In this document: in pieces, positions 11,525 through 24,873 of the stretch | Numbering within the stretch: position 1 is the first letter of the stretch | Layout of the letters: the number at the start of each line of letters is the position of its first letter | Assembly: GCA_019787685.1 (NCBI GenBank) | Contig: JAHNUO010000008.1 | Span: 1,240,001-1,304,000, forward strand | Source: Chiua virens | Lineage: Eukaryota > Basidiomycota > Agaricomycetes > Boletales > Boletaceae | Direction: 5' to 3' | Length of the DNA stretch: 64,000 nt | Notes under the pieces: model-generated | Databases searched by the model: none | Seen by the model: the letters and a program-made list of their open reading frames with translations, nothing else | Told to the model about the DNA's origin: nothing | Program-made: the position numbers and the translations under genes

Positions 11525-14054
11525 ATGAGGGTTGAATCTCACTTTTTTAGGGTCTTATTCGAATTTAAAATGGGCAATGTACAACAGCTGCATATACCAT
11601 TTCGCAGAGGATATTGATGTTGGGAATGAGTTGCGATTTTCTCGCGTGTTTACGGCAGTTACAAAAAGACGTTCCCAACAATGGGTTCCCCACGGTGATA
11701 CTGAGTGCGGTTGAAAGTAAAGGTCAGCTCGAGGGTTCACAGAACGAAACATACGTGACGTGGCTCAGGCATGGTTTCGAGGGTAGGTGTGGGAGGATGT
11801 CGTAAAGAAATCTAGGGGAATCTCCCAGACACGTCTATTCGTGGGTCCTGAGAAATGTAGAGACTCAGAATTCCTCCAGTCGGAGCCGCTGAAACGCGTG
11901 AAATCATTGGCGTCCACGAAGTAAACACGGGTTCGAAAGTCCTAGAATAATGACTGGGTATCGAGCGATGTCGTACTGCAGGTCGAACGATAATTTCATT
12001 CCAAAGTCGGACATGGCCAGATGGTCGAGTCTGAGTACCGTGACACGTCAAGCTTCAAGGATCGATCGATCGAAAGGAGGTGGGGTGAGGAGCACTCGCA
12101 TGCTGTCCAGATCGTGGAGCGCGTCATTGCTCATCCTGTGAGTCTTATCACTGGCATGATGGATGGGACGCAAAATGGATCTCGATGTCAGCGAGACAAG
12201 TGACGACTCCGACTTGGATGTGAACTTACAGGTATTACTCTTCATGATCAAACCGCAGTTGAGGTCTCCATATCGCCAAGCCCGCGATTCTACCCCACCT
12301 TGAAGGAACTCAATTCTCTCATTGTCAAGCCTTGGCGACTCGAAGCCAACTTCAAGCAATAAATCTGACAGCAACTTCAGGATCAGATAACCAAGCATTC
12401 GTACCAGCAGAACGTCCGATGCTCCAGAGAATCCGATCGCCCATCGTCGTCAAAATGCCTTCGGCCCTCCGAGGCGCACAACGACTGCAACACCCAACGG
12501 CTTGCTTCTTCTGCCGCTGAAATCAAATCTGCAGAACGGAAGGTGGGCTTTTTACTAAGGCGAACGAACAGCACAGAGGAGCCGTCAGAACCGACGTGCT
12601 GATCTGCGCGTTCGTAAACTGTAAGATATGTGGCAGGTATTCCAGCGCCCCGGGTACTAGTAGTGGGGCTGGGGAATAAGAATAACTGTGGGGTAAGACG
12701 TAGTCAACCTCAGAATCAGGTTAAGATTGCTTTATTTTCCTCCGACTCCGGGGTATCTGCATGATTCTACTTGAAATGGGGTGTTTGTCTAGCACGTCCG
12801 TGACCATGTCAACTTTGTGAACATTGTTCTGACTTGACCGTCGTGACTAAACACGCGACTCGGAACCCAATTCTAGGATGCAGTTTTATTACGTAGTAGC
12901 ATACATGAAGTTTCATCGTGCTCACTGTGCTTGGGCCTAAATTGTGCCGAGTCTGTCCGACATGCTCCGACCTTCTGGTGATTTAGTGACTTATCAGAGA
13001 AGGTTCCTTAGCTTAAGGTTAGGAACGACCTACCAAGAGTCTGGCCATTCAAGTTGACACTGTCGCGTAAGATTTCCCGAGGCTTCTAAGCAAATGACTT
13101 CACCTTCGAGTCTCTTGAGTCTCGAGTTTGCTAAGTGTTGCATACCAGATGACTTCGCATACGAAAATGACGTGCAACTAAGTCGACGGTGTTGGGTGGT
13201 GTGTAACCTTGCTGGCGACCCGGACAGTCTTCAGTGACATTCCTCGAATAATTTGTTCATCTGATCTGGATTCTGTAGAATGAGTCTGTAGTCAACATGA
13301 GGCGAGTTTCCGGCGTGGCGGCGTGGCGGCCCCAGGGTTGTGGCTGGAGCTGGTAGCGAAAAGCGACTCGTTAACCTGAGGCGGCCGATTCTCGAGTCGA
13401 TCCGGGAATGTTGACTGGTGGTCAAGTTGATTTGATAGCTCATGATCAGATACCGGAATTAATGGACGGCCGGCCGTGGTTTGGGGTCTATCGCGGACCC
13501 ACTGACAGTCGGTGTCCAGACGTCCAATCTCAACGTCACTGTGTAGCCGTACGGATGGAACCTAGGCTAGTAGCGACCATCGCATCCAGAGGGCGATTGT
13601 ATAAACGAGGGCTAACGTCAGGCCTCCGTCTCCGTTTAAGGGCTAGCATAATTATTGGCCCGTGTCAGAAGCCGCACACACTCTGAATAAGTCCAAGTCG
13701 GGGAAGTGCCAGTCGTCAACATCACGGCTTTTCTCCCAAGGTAGTACTGTGGGCTTATTATGCAGACTTCAGTCGTCCCGCAAGCTTCTAGTGGTCCTGA
13801 CTTCGTCACAACACTAGGAAGAAAAGGACCTTCAAAGACACAAAGACTCGATCCGTTTGCTCATACGATGTTACCCAGATTGGTCCTGAATGCAGCATGA
13901 CATTCATCATCCACAAGTCATTATATACAATGTGCAATTGCGTATCCAGCTATCTCTCATAAAACCAAAGCAATCTAGATGTGGGTTCAGTGCAAGGCAT
14001 CCCGAGACATTATGATTATAACCAACACGAGCGTAAATGGTAAAATACAAGTGA
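11525..14054. other. Gene-poor interval
   Basis: About 2.5 kb without a gene I can support. Reading frames are short (at most 116 codons, minus strand 12398-12048), lack family motifs and do not join by splicing. Many stops occur in all frames from 12600 to 13230. No RNA gene or repeat structure was recognised. Confidence 0.5.
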
Positions 14055-15705
14055 TTAGGCAACTGGAGCACGGGCGTATTTCCTGCGATACTTGTTGTCT
14101 ACGGACTCGAGGTAGAAGGTACCAGGCCAAATACTGTCGATCGAGCCGTCCGGCGTGTAATTGACAGCATTGTGGTTCTTCTCACGAAGCTGGATCAATG
14201 CGGTGAGTGTGATTTCAAACAGACAAACACAGATGGGAACTCACAGTAAGTGCGTCAACATATTCTTGGCAAGGCACAACCTTCATGCTTGCCAACCGCT
14301 TGAGAAGGTCCATCTTCTCCCGAATCTCTGATGTGTCACCCTTGACACGGATGGTGAAGAAACTTGATGCACAGCCGCTTCCAAAAGCGAACATGCTCAG
14401 ACGCTTGCCCTTGAGCTCCGAAGGTTCGACCGAAGACAGCAGCGAAGCAAGACAGCCGTACAGGGAAGCAGTATACATATTGCCGAGACGTTTCGAGCAG
14501 GCCATACCTGGCTCGACCTTTTTACTGTAAGCGGCTTTGGATGCGGCAATGAAAGTCTTTTCAAGGTTTTTGTCGGTGAGGGATGCGGTGTAGGGGGTAG
14601 CAAGGAGGGTATCAGGAGAAGGGACATTGGCGAACTGGGGTGCAGAAGGGGAATTGACGAAGTCGTTGTAGAATAGGCGTCCAAGACCTTTCTGAACTTG
14701 CTTGCCATAGGGAGCATGGAATACGGCAAAATCGATATCGTCAAGGGAGAAACCCTTGTCAGCTTTGCTGATGGCATGACCGTTTGCGATATGAAGCTTC
14801 CTTGCTCTGGCAGTCTTCTCACGGAAACGCGCATAGGAAGCATCGAGTGCAGAGATATAAGTGGTGACGGATACTGGTCCATCGACTTCAGGGTATTCGG
14901 AATCTAGTTTGGGCTTGTAAAAGTCGTATGTGTTTGTCATGTGGTTGCCATGAATGGCTAATAAAAATAGGCGTCAAACGTTGAATTGCCGCCAAATTTG
15001 TCAAGACCTACATTCAATGACGACTGGGGCATTTGGACCGATGAGTATAGCACATGCACCTGCACCACCCGCAGGTCGTGCAGCCCCCTCTGCATAGATT
15101 GCAATATCACCAGCCACAACGATGGCATTACGGCCATCCCAGGACGTCGACTCAATCCAGTTGACTGCGTTGAAGAGAGCAGCGGTAGAACCGTAGCAAG
15201 CGTTCTTAGAGTCGACACCCTCAATGTCAAAGTTGCCAGACTCTGCGAAGAGGTCCATAAGGGTAGTTTTGACAGACTTTGACTTGTCGATGATGGTCTC
15301 AGTGCCAACATCGAGGCGACCAATGGATTTGGGATCAATGTTGTACTTTTCGAGAAGACCACTGACAGCTGTTGCACGAGTCATCGATATGATGGTCAGA
15401 AATGTAATTGGGTACGCTACACACCATTTAAGGCAAAGGAGTTGATGTCCTCGCGGTCATCACAACAGGCCATATATTCCTGGCCAAGACCAATGGTGTA
15501 CTTTCCAGCTGGCACGTTGTCAAAGGCTTCGAGGTCAGCCTCGGAGATGCACTAACGGGGGAAAAGTGAGCAAACAACAAGATGTCGCGTGAACAATGCA
15601 TACCCTGCGGGGGAAGTAGACCTCCATGGCAAGGACACCGACATCCTTTGGACGGGGGAGGTCGTATTGCTCGGATTCGACGACAGACACAGGAGAGATA
15701 GCCAT
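14055..15705 (-). CDS. ERG13: Hydroxymethylglutaryl-CoA synthase (477 aa)
   Basis: Condenses acetyl-CoA with acetoacetyl-CoA to HMG-CoA in the mevalonate pathway leading to sterols and dolichol. Five exons (15705-15604, 15551-15425, 15368-15012, 14957-14245, 14189-14055), separated by introns of 52-56 nt, give 477 residues, normal for fungi. The start MAISP is followed by the family block [11 protein letters not shown]. The catalytic cysteine lies in [12 protein letters not shown] at about residue 134. The nucleotide-site glycines [10 protein letters not shown], the block [29 protein letters not shown], and the C-terminal [12 protein letters not shown] are all present. The acceptor of intron 2 was chosen to give [15 protein letters not shown]; a short ATG frame at 15384 is an artefact of reading into that intron. 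Confidence 0.95.
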
Positions 15706-16427
15706 GGCTTTTGGGATGAAGATGGGAGGAACGATGATAGGAATGGAGGAAAGGGCCAGGGCTTAAATACGTCAAGACAGCAAATGTGTTGATTTACATA
15801 ACTGTATTTTCATAAAAGTGTGGTACGATATCTCAAGGTGGCGTGTTTCACGCCCTTGAAAAAAAAAAAAAAGACAAATTTTACCTCTTTCGGTTCTGAG
15901 ACAGCTCAGCTTGTGTACCAGCTCATCGCCTTGAACGTTCCATACAACGTTCTTGCACCCCACGGGGTCTATCGTGTCCCGGATGTGACCCGAGCCTGAG
16001 CCAACAGAAGACTCTGGGTGCGTGACGATCTCCGAGATAGATGTAAATAGGTTTGCAGTGTCTACCGCCAGACTCGATTTTCTACGCTCAACCAAATGAC
16101 AATGTATCTCCATTGATTTATCGTCTCATTTGACGGAAGTTGTTGGACCCCTTTCCCATGGCCACACTTCTCGTCCGCACAAACGCATATCTTCATATAG
16201 GTACATAAATGCTTCTCTTCTCCACGTCTTGCCTAGCGCTGCATCATCGCTAACGACTATAATTTCGGGTATGTGGTTCCAGTAAATTGTCAGCCTCCGA
16301 GTCACAGTCCGGTCAGCCACCTGGCCCAATATGTTCCTACCTTTGAACCCTTCTCCATTTTGGCGCTCCCTTAACCGCATCAACTTGAAGAACGTTCCAT
16401 CAGCTTATCGGTAACGTCAAAGTCAAC
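15706..16427. promoter_or_regulatory. Shared upstream region of ERG13 (-) and the 16428 gene (+)
   Basis: No supported gene. It contains an A-rich run (13-14 A) around 15859-15873. Two minus-strand frames (16113-15772 and 16383-16126) stay open for 113 and 85 codons but match nothing I know and lack a convincing splice join. As the starts of two genes face away from this interval, it should hold their promoters. Confidence 0.35.
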
Positions 16428-17566
16428 ATGCCGTTTCCCGTCCCCTCTGGTCACAGCAACCGCTTCCCGTCATGTTCCCCGCCCAACCGGCTAAGCCTCT
16501 ACTTCCCCCCTGGCGGACACACTCACGATCGGTACACCATCCCGCTGGACCGACTCCATATCTCTTTCTCTGATCCTGTACTTGTCGCAGCAGAACAGAG
16601 GCTGTCCAACGTTCCCATCCAACAGAAGCAGCCTCAGTCATCGACCATCAAGGACGCTACTGCGACAAAGACCATCAAACTCGGATCAGTTGCGTTCCGC
16701 CTCAGGGGAGGGATCTTCTCACATAGGTTGCGCGATCACGGCCATGAACCCCCTCTCGTTGGTCAAGCTCTCAAGGCAGTAGCAGCCGCTGCCACTCCCG
16801 GGCCGAGTCCGGTCCATTGTTGGAATGCCGAGGCTCAAGCGACAACGACCCCCGACCCAAGTTCGTTGAACTCACTGGACGACGATACGTACGACATATG
16901 TGAAGTTGTAACCGTTCCGAGCGATATCAATGGCGGAATGGGCCACGCAGACAGCCCTGCCTCCGAGTCTAGGTATATTGACTCTCAGCCCACCGTGTCT
17001 TGTACTGATACATGGTCTCAGTCGACATAGTCCTGGTTTGGCGCCGCTTGCTAGCGAACTATTCAAGGAGGAGCTTTTTATCAGAGGTTACCGAAAGCGG
17101 CCCGCGAGTCGGCCACCAAACGACGTCACCGTCACCCGAAAGTCAAAAACTGGCCTCATGTTTGTCACCCGCAAAGTGTTTCCAAAGGTTCCAAGGCGCT
17201 GTCAAGGACGCGAGGTTGCCGAATGTCTCGAGACAGCACAGGTAAACACCAGTTACCAGCAAGGTATGAACCAGGCCACATTGCTGATCGATTTCCAAGG
17301 GCGCAGCCGAGATGCCAGCTAACGGACTTGACGCACATCTTCCCGAGAATCAGATCTCGGTCTGCGTCACCCTTCACACCCCACGCGCGGACGGCCAACA
17401 ATCACCCGGGACGGACGGCAATACGTCGGCATCCAAGTCGTTCGATCTACACGAGTTTTCGTACATCACAGCATTTACGACACCGCCTTCCTCGCCTTCA
17501 ATGGTGCTCGATGGGGAGACATCTGAGAAAGCGGTCAGCCTTGGCGAAGGCAGTCACGCGGTATAA
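16428..17566 (+). CDS. Hypothetical protein (340 aa), three exons
   Basis: Exons 16428-16972, 17031-17241 and 17300-17566 join in frame across introns of 58 nt each with normal gt/ag ends. The protein is rich in Pro, Ser and Thr in the first exon (for example AAAATPGPSPVH), then basic (SRPPNDVTVTRKSKTG), then acidic and Pro/Ser-rich. No signal peptide, membrane segment or known domain is visible. It is probably intrinsically disordered. The gene structure is credible but the function is unknown. Confidence 0.55.
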
Positions 17567-18154
17567 GGAAGCACTGTGTCATAATGACGAATGTACTGAG
17601 TGGAGATGTGACATCAGTGTGGGGCCATAACAAGCGATATTCGCATGTAGCTTCTCGACGTCATTGTGTAGGCACTCGGGCAATCAGGAATTCATGATGA
17701 AATGCGATAAGATGATGAAAACGATATTGCTGAAGCATCACCCCTAGACCTGGGCATGGCTAACGCATGTCACGATCAAGGATGTGATCGAGGATGCGTG
17801 GCGGGGTCTAGAACCGCTTCGAATTCAATTTCATAACACGTACTAATGCACGATCCCCGGATCGACTTCTATTCTTTTCTCACAAGCACAATGAAGCCGC
17901 AAGCAGCTTTCCAAACAAGCATATATACGGCGGCTGTCACCCACAATGAGTGCCAATGACTCTTATTCTCGATACGATACGATTATCTTTGTTATTGCCT
18001 CATGTTTATCAACAGTAAATGTTGGATCACTGCCATGCCATGCGTACAACTGACCTGAGCCTCATGTAATATCAGTGGACTCGTGTTCATGCGCTGGTTA
18101 TATCTACATCGGAAGCGCATCAATCAAGCACTCACCAACTTCCATCGTCTCCTC
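17567..18154. other. Intergenic, no gene seen
   Basis: Nearly 600 bp with stops in all frames apart from the possible N-terminal extension of the following BTB gene. It should contain that gene's promoter. No TATA box or repeat stands out. Confidence 0.4.
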
Positions 18155-19184
18155 ATGTCGCAAGTCGTCGTCGATATGTCCGCTCTGACCCTCGAAGTCA
18201 CGCCATATTGCTCACCATTCGACGACCGGGACGCCGACCTCACTCTCCACGCCTCTGATGGTGCACGCTTCGCTGTTCACAAGCTGTTATTGACTATGTC
18301 TTCACCCATGCTGAAGCGTTGTCTAACGCTGGGATCTTCTTCGCCTTCTCCGGCGTTCGAGGGATTAATCGTGAGGCAGGAGGGGGGACGGGATACTATC
18401 GATCTTGTCGAGGATGGCGTGACGACGGAGCGGGTCCTCCAGTACTGCTATCCCTACTCCAACCCCGTCCTCGAAAACCTCGACGACATCCAAGCCGTGC
18501 TGGAGATGATGCGAAAGTTTGGGATGAAGAGCATTATGAACCGGGTACGGAATCTACTCATCCAGCCATCCTTCCTCGAGAGCGAGCCCCTGCGCGTCTT
18601 CGCCATCGCGTATCGGTTCGGGTTCGAGTCGGAGACGCGGCTCGCAGCGCGGTACACACTCCGGTCGCCCGTGTTCGGTCCGTACGTCAAGGAGCTCGAG
18701 CACATACCCGCATCGGTGTACCACAAGCTGCTTCAGTACCACCGCAAGTGCAGCGTGGCCGCGTGCTCGCTCACGTCCGACTTCTCGTGGTTTCCTGGAT
18801 TTGCGTCACGCTGGGTGTGGTTCCAATGTGATGATTGCATTCACCACTTGCTGTCGTGGCCACTCGCGGACGGGAAGATCTATGAGGTGAACGCGTGGTT
18901 CATCGAGTATATGGAACGGGCCCGGGAGGCGCTTCGGGAGCGGCCGTGTGCCAAGGTGGTCACGGATCCGTTGTTGATTGCAGAAGCGCTGGAATCAGCA
19001 GGGACTTGCCACACCTGTCGGCCAGCAGCGTATCTTGATCTGAGCGCGTTCATTGGGGATCACTTCACCGCAGAGGTGGAGAAGACGACGGAAGCGGTAC
19101 GTGTTCTTGTTGAACTAAACTTTGTCCGGAGTGTCTCAGTTGGACCAAACGTTGTTTTAGGTTGAACTCGATATACCCTTCTAA
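18155..19184 (+). CDS. BTB/POZ domain protein
   Basis: Exon 1 ends at 19096 (EKTTEA). A 64-nt intron (19097-19160) leads to a short last exon coding VELDIPF and a stop at 19184. The BTB core (about residues 18-120) shows DADLTLHASDGARFAVHKLL and MSSPMLKRCL. Then come the family blocks RVFAIAYRFGFESETRLAARY and a C-terminal CHTC pair (CxxC). BTB domains dimerise, often as adaptors for Cullin-3 ligases, but the substrate is unknown here. The ATG at 18155 was chosen because the BTB fold starts soon after. An in-frame ATG at 18089 would add 22 residues. It is a relative of the BTB genes at 43302-45762 and 55258-61796, but the most diverged in sequence and on the opposite strand. Confidence 0.85.
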
Positions 19185-19589
19185 GAGCATCTGAATCAGG
19201 TACGATGGAACTTTTGGAAATGGAAAACGAGTGTTTGGGTACCTGTGCATTTTCTTGGGGACTCATTGGTAATCAACGGGCGTTTGTATTCTGATTTCCA
19301 AGACAATTTCATTCGAGTTGGTCTCACCCAAAGTGGAATAACCTGCTCGATCAGTACATTGAGATAGAAACGCGAGTCTTAAATTCTAGATGCACTCACG
19401 GGCCCATGGACAAATTTATGAAATGACAGAGCATGACCCGGTGACCGTCATGCGCCACGGTCCGCGCGACCAGCTTCAACGGGCAGTCGACAGCAACCAC
19501 TCTCCAATGGACATCCGCCAACGAACGGCCACGTTATAAATGGGTTCCACCTGGCAAAGCATTCGCGTCGTCAGGTATATTCTCCATAC
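19185..19589. other. Intergenic, no gene seen
   Basis: About 400 bp with only short frames. It separates the BTB gene from the ZW10-like remnant. Confidence 0.4.
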
Positions 19590-19630
19590 CTTTCCCCTCC
19601 GTTTCGACTGCCAACACCGGCACGCTGGTC

Positions 19631-20340
19631 ATGCAATCCGGAGCTTTGATCCTCAACCTATACCATGCGTTGTATCCCGTCGTGGCTGCATCAAAGTTGT
19701 CACAGCCCATCGGCCGTATGCAAATCTCCAACGATTGTTTTTACCTTTCGGAGGACTCAGAGATCGCCCGCGTATTGAAAACTGAACGACCCTTGTCAAG
19801 CGTCAAGGAAAAGCTGGAGGAATGCAAAGGTGACCTTCACGTTCTAGCAGATAGCTAGTACATATTACCAAGGCATCGTAAGTGGTCACTCCCGTCGCTG
19901 AAGTCCGCTCTGGAAGAGGTTTTGGCAGATGCGGATGGTTTCACGGCTACTTCGGATCAAGAATGCTATGATAAGTGCAAGACGGCGATCACCCGAGTTC
20001 TTTGGGATGTATGAACCACTGCACATGCATAGAAGGTGGCGTGCCTTTCAGAGATTTTTTCCTATCTCGCTTAATCACCCACAAAGCCGGTTCTCTCAAA
20101 AAGCAAGTACTACGCGGCAGTGGGACTGCCAGTGGTGGTCGATGGGGTCTTGTCAAAAATCCTTGATGGTGTGTTGACAGCTTGAATTTCGGACATACCA
20201 GAAGTAGAGTCGCACAAGCTGAGTGAACTCTGTCGGATCCTGACGGCACTCGAAGGATTGTTTGTGGAGGACGCGAGTGAAGTGCTCATCGCATCCCCTG
20301 TGGCTGAAAATTTATTACTTTTCGGAGATTGGTACCCAAT
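19631..20340 (+). pseudogene. ZW10/Dsl1-like remnant, later part of the gene
   Basis: Three frames in succession give LYHALYPVVAASKL, FYLSEDSEIARVLKTE and KEKLEECKGDLHVLADS (19631-19858), then SKYYAAVGLPVVVDGVLSKIL (about 20100-20165) and DIPEVESHKLSELCRIL with ALEGLFVEDASE (20190-20280). The series resembles the C-terminal half of fungal ZW10. Frame changes and stops (for example at 19856) show it is broken. It ends where the MFS pseudogene segment begins (about 20435). This part does not overlap the N-terminal and middle parts present at 5341-3870 and 25926-26660. Confidence 0.45.
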
Positions 20341-20434
20341 AATTTGCGGCGTTCTCGGACCGCATTTACATTTTTTCTCCTTCAGGAAGCGTCGATGGGC
20401 AAATCTGACATCTCTCTATCTCATCTCTCTTTCG

Positions 20435-21600
20435 TTAGGACAGCCTAAGTAATTGGACATGTTGCATTCGTTTTGTCGTGCTGGGCTACCAGACGGCCGA
20501 TACACCAAGCGCCCCATTCCAGCCTGCATGGTGGGTAATGAAAGTCTAGTGAAACGCTGCACATACAACTCCAAGATGATGCCCGTATAATAAAAACCAA
20601 ATGGCGATCAACGCGACCTGGAGAGCGAGACAAGAGTATATCCACCCGTCGACGACGCCGCACGTCTGGACGATCCAGCAGATGAAGTGGAACAACAGCA
20701 TGATTTGGATGAAGCACATGATCGCTCTGCAAAAGAGGCGCTTGAACCCATGGAGTGAATCAGTCGGGAGAATAAGAGGAGCTGGAAGGTGCCGCTGCTG
20801 AAGCCGATCACGCCAAGTACGACATCGAGGGTGGGTGAGTCCATGTTAAGACCACCAAATTCGATTGGGGTGGAGAGGTGGAGAGGAAGAAGGGATTTGG
20901 CTGAGATGTCGAGGTATCCCAGGATATCATACCAAGCGAGGGGGGGTAGATGACGGAACGCACAAAGAGCAATAGGAAGGGGACGAACAGGCTCAAACCA
21001 AGCGCTGATTGTTCCAGGTCGTCGTTTTATCTACAGAAGCCCTCCTTCCTCGAAGCCAAGGTCTTAAGCCGCGGAGTGAATGCATTGGACACCTTGGACG
21101 GATTAACTGACCTCTTCCATGAAAAAGAATAGAACGACAGTTGTTGCTGCCACGATCGAGGAGGCTACACCATATGGCAGGAAATAAGGAAATTCTTCCA
21201 GGAATAACCCGAGAATAATAATAAACCTTGTATACTGACTGAGGGGGACTCAGCTCAAGATCTGGGAAGTTGGGAATCTACCTGACTGACGAAGAACTGT
21301 CAGAACGTTCTTGAAAGCCATAAAAGGGTCATTGAAACAGGTAAACCGACAAGCCCGATGAAAACGATGCAATGCATGACGGCCCAAGATTACATATGTA
21401 AGTAACATGTGCATTGTCGTCACTGGCACAGAGATGCGTTCTACATAGAAGGGAGACCTCACGAATTACTATCAAACCTGCGTAGTATCCCACTTTGCGT
21501 CTGTCCCATCGAGCTCAGCAACGAGTTGATTCATATAGGGATATGTGGTCATCAAAGGCACAGCCAATTATTCAAGGGAGTTTGCGGGTAAGTTCAGGTT
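20435..21600 (-). pseudogene. MFS transporter pseudogene (YCR023C/ZIFL-like), copy 2
   Basis: Minus-strand frames share sequence with the copy at 31833-33900, including LDVVLGVIGFSSGTFQLLLFSRLIHSMG. Two large losses disable it. About 450 bp corresponding to the last membrane helices are missing near 20590. About 37 bp around 21365 remove the IGRKP-type signature kept in copy 3. A frameshift after the RLIH block is shared with copy 3. Where copy 3 has a stop (CAA to TAA), this copy still has CAA. Confidence 0.7.
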
Positions 21601-21987
21601 TCGCCGAGATCGGCGACTCGAAATCTTGTCAATATTTGCGTCGAAATACCTGTCCGAGACGAGGGAGTGGATAAACGAGTCATACTGTTCCATGTGGAAG
21701 CAACCCATCAGGAAAACGAGCTTGTAACGTTACTGTTTGACAGCTCTTGGTGAACAGTTGCGCCAGGTCTCCTCCAATCACAGTTCTCAAAACCAAGCCA
21801 AGCGAGCCTTATTCCTCGCTTAAGCGCTCTTCAAGTGCTTAGAAAACGCGGATCCGGGCCGGAATATTCACATCCCTGAAAGAAAAGAGAGCCAATCGGA
21901 GTTGCGTGGGAATTACTTGGCAAATATTTAGTCTGAGATCCCTAACAGTGACACGCCCCTAATCCCGACTCGCTTAGCTTCCTCGAT

Positions 21988-24738
21988 ATGACGCCTTCTT
22001 CCCGTGACCTTATCCAGGATGACGGCTCCAACGACGGTGATCGTCGTCGAATAGATGAGGAGGTGCAACAGGTTCTGGCCAAACGGCGGTCAGCAGAATG
22101 GCGAGCGGACCCATCACTCCCAGAACTGCAGGGAGTGCTCCGTGCCATAATTGAACAGGACCCTCGACTGGATCGTAAGTATGCCGACTATCAGAACCAA
22201 GTAGACCTCTTGGAGAAACACCCCTGGATAAAGGGTGATATAGAGACAGCTTGGAAAGAAAAGTCATACCGCAACATTCGCAGACTTGGTACGCATTAAT
22301 CGCGCCTGTATGTTATTATCTTCTAACTATCCGTAGCCATTCTTCACCCCACTACAGTACGACGTGAGTTCAAGTTTCTCTGCCAGTGGGGACCTGTCCT
22401 TACGTTGACATCCATAGAAAATATTTCCCCGGAGCGCCTCAGTAAATTGAGGGCTGCTTTGAGTCGCCCTTTCCGAGGCGATGCCCTCGAAGCATTTTTC
22501 AACTATCTCGAGCAAAATGACAAGGCATTCAACAATCATCCAAACCAGTATTATGGCAAGTTTTGCTCCGTAGTCCAGAGCTCGGGTTGTGGAAAGACGC
22601 GTTTAATGCTTGAGGTAAATCTCACATCGTGCCTGACGATGCAGTTGACACGTACGCTTCCATGCAGCTCGGAAAAAAGGATGTTTGCGTACTATACATG
22701 AACATCCGATCCCCAGAAGACACCCAAGGAGACGCCCAAGGAGATCCTCCCCGGGATGATATACCTGCAAATATTCTTACAGCATATTGCAACACTGAAC
22801 GGGAGTACTCTACGCGATGTCGTGCATTTTTCGCAGCGGTCTTCAAAGTCCTTGGCAGGTTGCCATGGACCCTTGATTGGTGTGAAAATATGCGCGACAT
22901 CGGAAATATCGCTCGCACCCAGTTTTTTCTAGAGTTACAAGATGAATTTGGCAAGGTGAGCATGGCGGATTCACGAAATACATATCATTGTCACATCGCT
23001 ACTCGAAGGTCCTAAGAGAAATGTCTTCGTCCTCGCCCACCAAGATCATGGAGGAGTACTACGAGAAGATGGTGGCTGGAAGGATATCGGCGGGGCAGAA
23101 CCAACCCAGGCTGGTGATTGCCCTTGATGAGGCCCATGTATTACATGAAACCCGGATTTCCGATTCAGTTCTGGAAACGTTGTTACTCCAGGCCATCAAG
23201 GAATATTCCAAGTTGATGCATCCAGTCTGGGTTGTGTTCGCATCAACCATGTCGAGAGCTGTACACTATCCGTCCCCTCAAACACTGTGTACGTGACACT
23301 ATTGGTTTGTTGTGTTCTTCATTAAAGTGATCCCAGTTCCCTCCCACAGGGTGGCTATAGAGGGACAACTACGTTTCCCGCCATTTATACAGCTTGGATG
23401 GGATCAGCATGCTCCATCGCTCAAGGATGCTCTGCAAGATGATGTTGCAACTGGGGAACACATAATTAAATATGGCCGTCCATTGTGCGTACTTATTTTC
23501 TATTTTTGTGTTTTGCGTCCGTTAATTATTCGCAGATGGATGTCACTGTCGGAAAACAACAATACCTCCCTTTCAGGCATCCTTGATTTGGCTGGACAGA
23601 AACTGTGCGGAGTCGGAATGGCGGGCTTTGACCTACGGATCAACCATCAGGCTTTCGCCGTACTCGCTCAAAGATTCGGTCTCGACATCACTTTTGGTCA
23701 CCGTGACGCTGTTCGTTACGCCAAGGATCTGGTTGCAAGTCATCTTCGTGTATGCATGAAGACCACCGAGGATCGAGTCTGGAGCTACACCACCTATCCC
23801 TCAGAGCCCATTCTATCGTGCGCTGCTGCCAACGTGCTACACAGCGACGACAACTTGGTTTACGCTTTCACCAGTCTGGCATTGATGGCTAAGGATGGCG
23901 TGGTTAGCGTCGGGGATACTGGGGAGCTAGTCAGCCGTTTTCTCTGGCTCTTGGCAAAGGATTTGTTTGTTCGCGAGCCCGAGAGGGTTGTTGTCGATAC
24001 AAGCAAGCTCCTGGACTGTCATCCAGTGCCAGTCACCGAATTCCTAGAGTTCTTTTTAGGGCCGCGAGTCTGGAATGCCGTGCCGGGAGCAAGGAAGGAG
24101 TTTGAGAATGCGTATATCAACTTTTCCCACTGGGTTTCGATGGGTTTCGATATCACACCGAGGGGGGAGCATGAGGCGCAACTGTCGTGAGTTACATGCA
24201 TGGTGTCTGATTTGAAGGCGGTGCTGATCTCACCCATAGCATTGATGATTGGACTGCGAGCCACTGGGTACGAACAAGCGCTATCCAGTGTTGTCATCAG
24301 CAACCCGCGATTGACAAAGTGATTCCCATGTACTTCAAACCGGGTTTCAACCATCAGGGAATATCCCATATTCTCATTTCAGACAAGGCTCGAAACTGTT
24401 CTCAGCGTCCCAGTAAGATCAAGCGAGGCCATAAGAGTATTGCCCCGGACTACCACGGCCCCCCCTATATCGCCGTGTTGGTTGACTTCGACATGGAAGC
24501 ATCGTCACTGGAGGCCACGCTAGACCCTGGCAAGGATGGTGAAGACATGTGTTTCCGTATATATGCAGGTGGTCTTGATGAAAACACGTATCCTTTCCTT
24601 AAGGGCCACGCGAATCTCAGCGAAACCCTCAAGGACCTGTATACGAGATTCTCATCTTCAGGCCCGACGTATTTGGAGAAACTCGAGGACCGAATGCAGT
24701 TCGGCAGGTCTAGGGAAGCACGTTATATGAACTGTTGA
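21988..24738 (+). CDS. P-loop NTPase family protein, copy 2 (807 aa)
   Basis: Same gene plan as copy 1: exons 21988-22288, 22358-22614, 22668-22955, 23009-23288, 23337-23484, 23536-24186, 24240-24738, each identical in length to copy 1, giving 807 residues without a stop. Walker A-like SSGCGKTR and Walker B-like LVIALDEAH are intact. Differences from copy 1 are scattered substitutions plus a patch in exon 1 (LAKRRSAEWRADPS) and the end of exon 6 (PRGEHEAQ). The fifth intron (23485-23535) is 51 nt with no stop, so a retained-intron product would stay in frame. Intact frames in two copies argue for recent duplication or selection. The function is unknown. Confidence 0.75.
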
Positions 24739-24873
24739 AATGGATTCAAGTATAATAATTTTGTAGTGTCCGAACAATGATTTGTTAGTGCGTCGTCAAC
24801 CATGTCCCAATATCCCAGTGATAACTGGCCGTGAAGGCTCAGATAGAATCAATGATCCACCGATGATCTCGAT

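Noticed and set aside
11525..14054. tRNA or other RNA genes in the gene-poor interval
   Set aside because: I looked for A- and B-box-like motifs and cloverleaf arms by eye and saw none convincing. A tRNA scan would settle it.
14215..15384. Two separate genes for HMG-CoA synthase halves
   Set aside because: Introns at 15369-15424, 14958-15011 and 14190-14244 join all parts into one normal-length protein.
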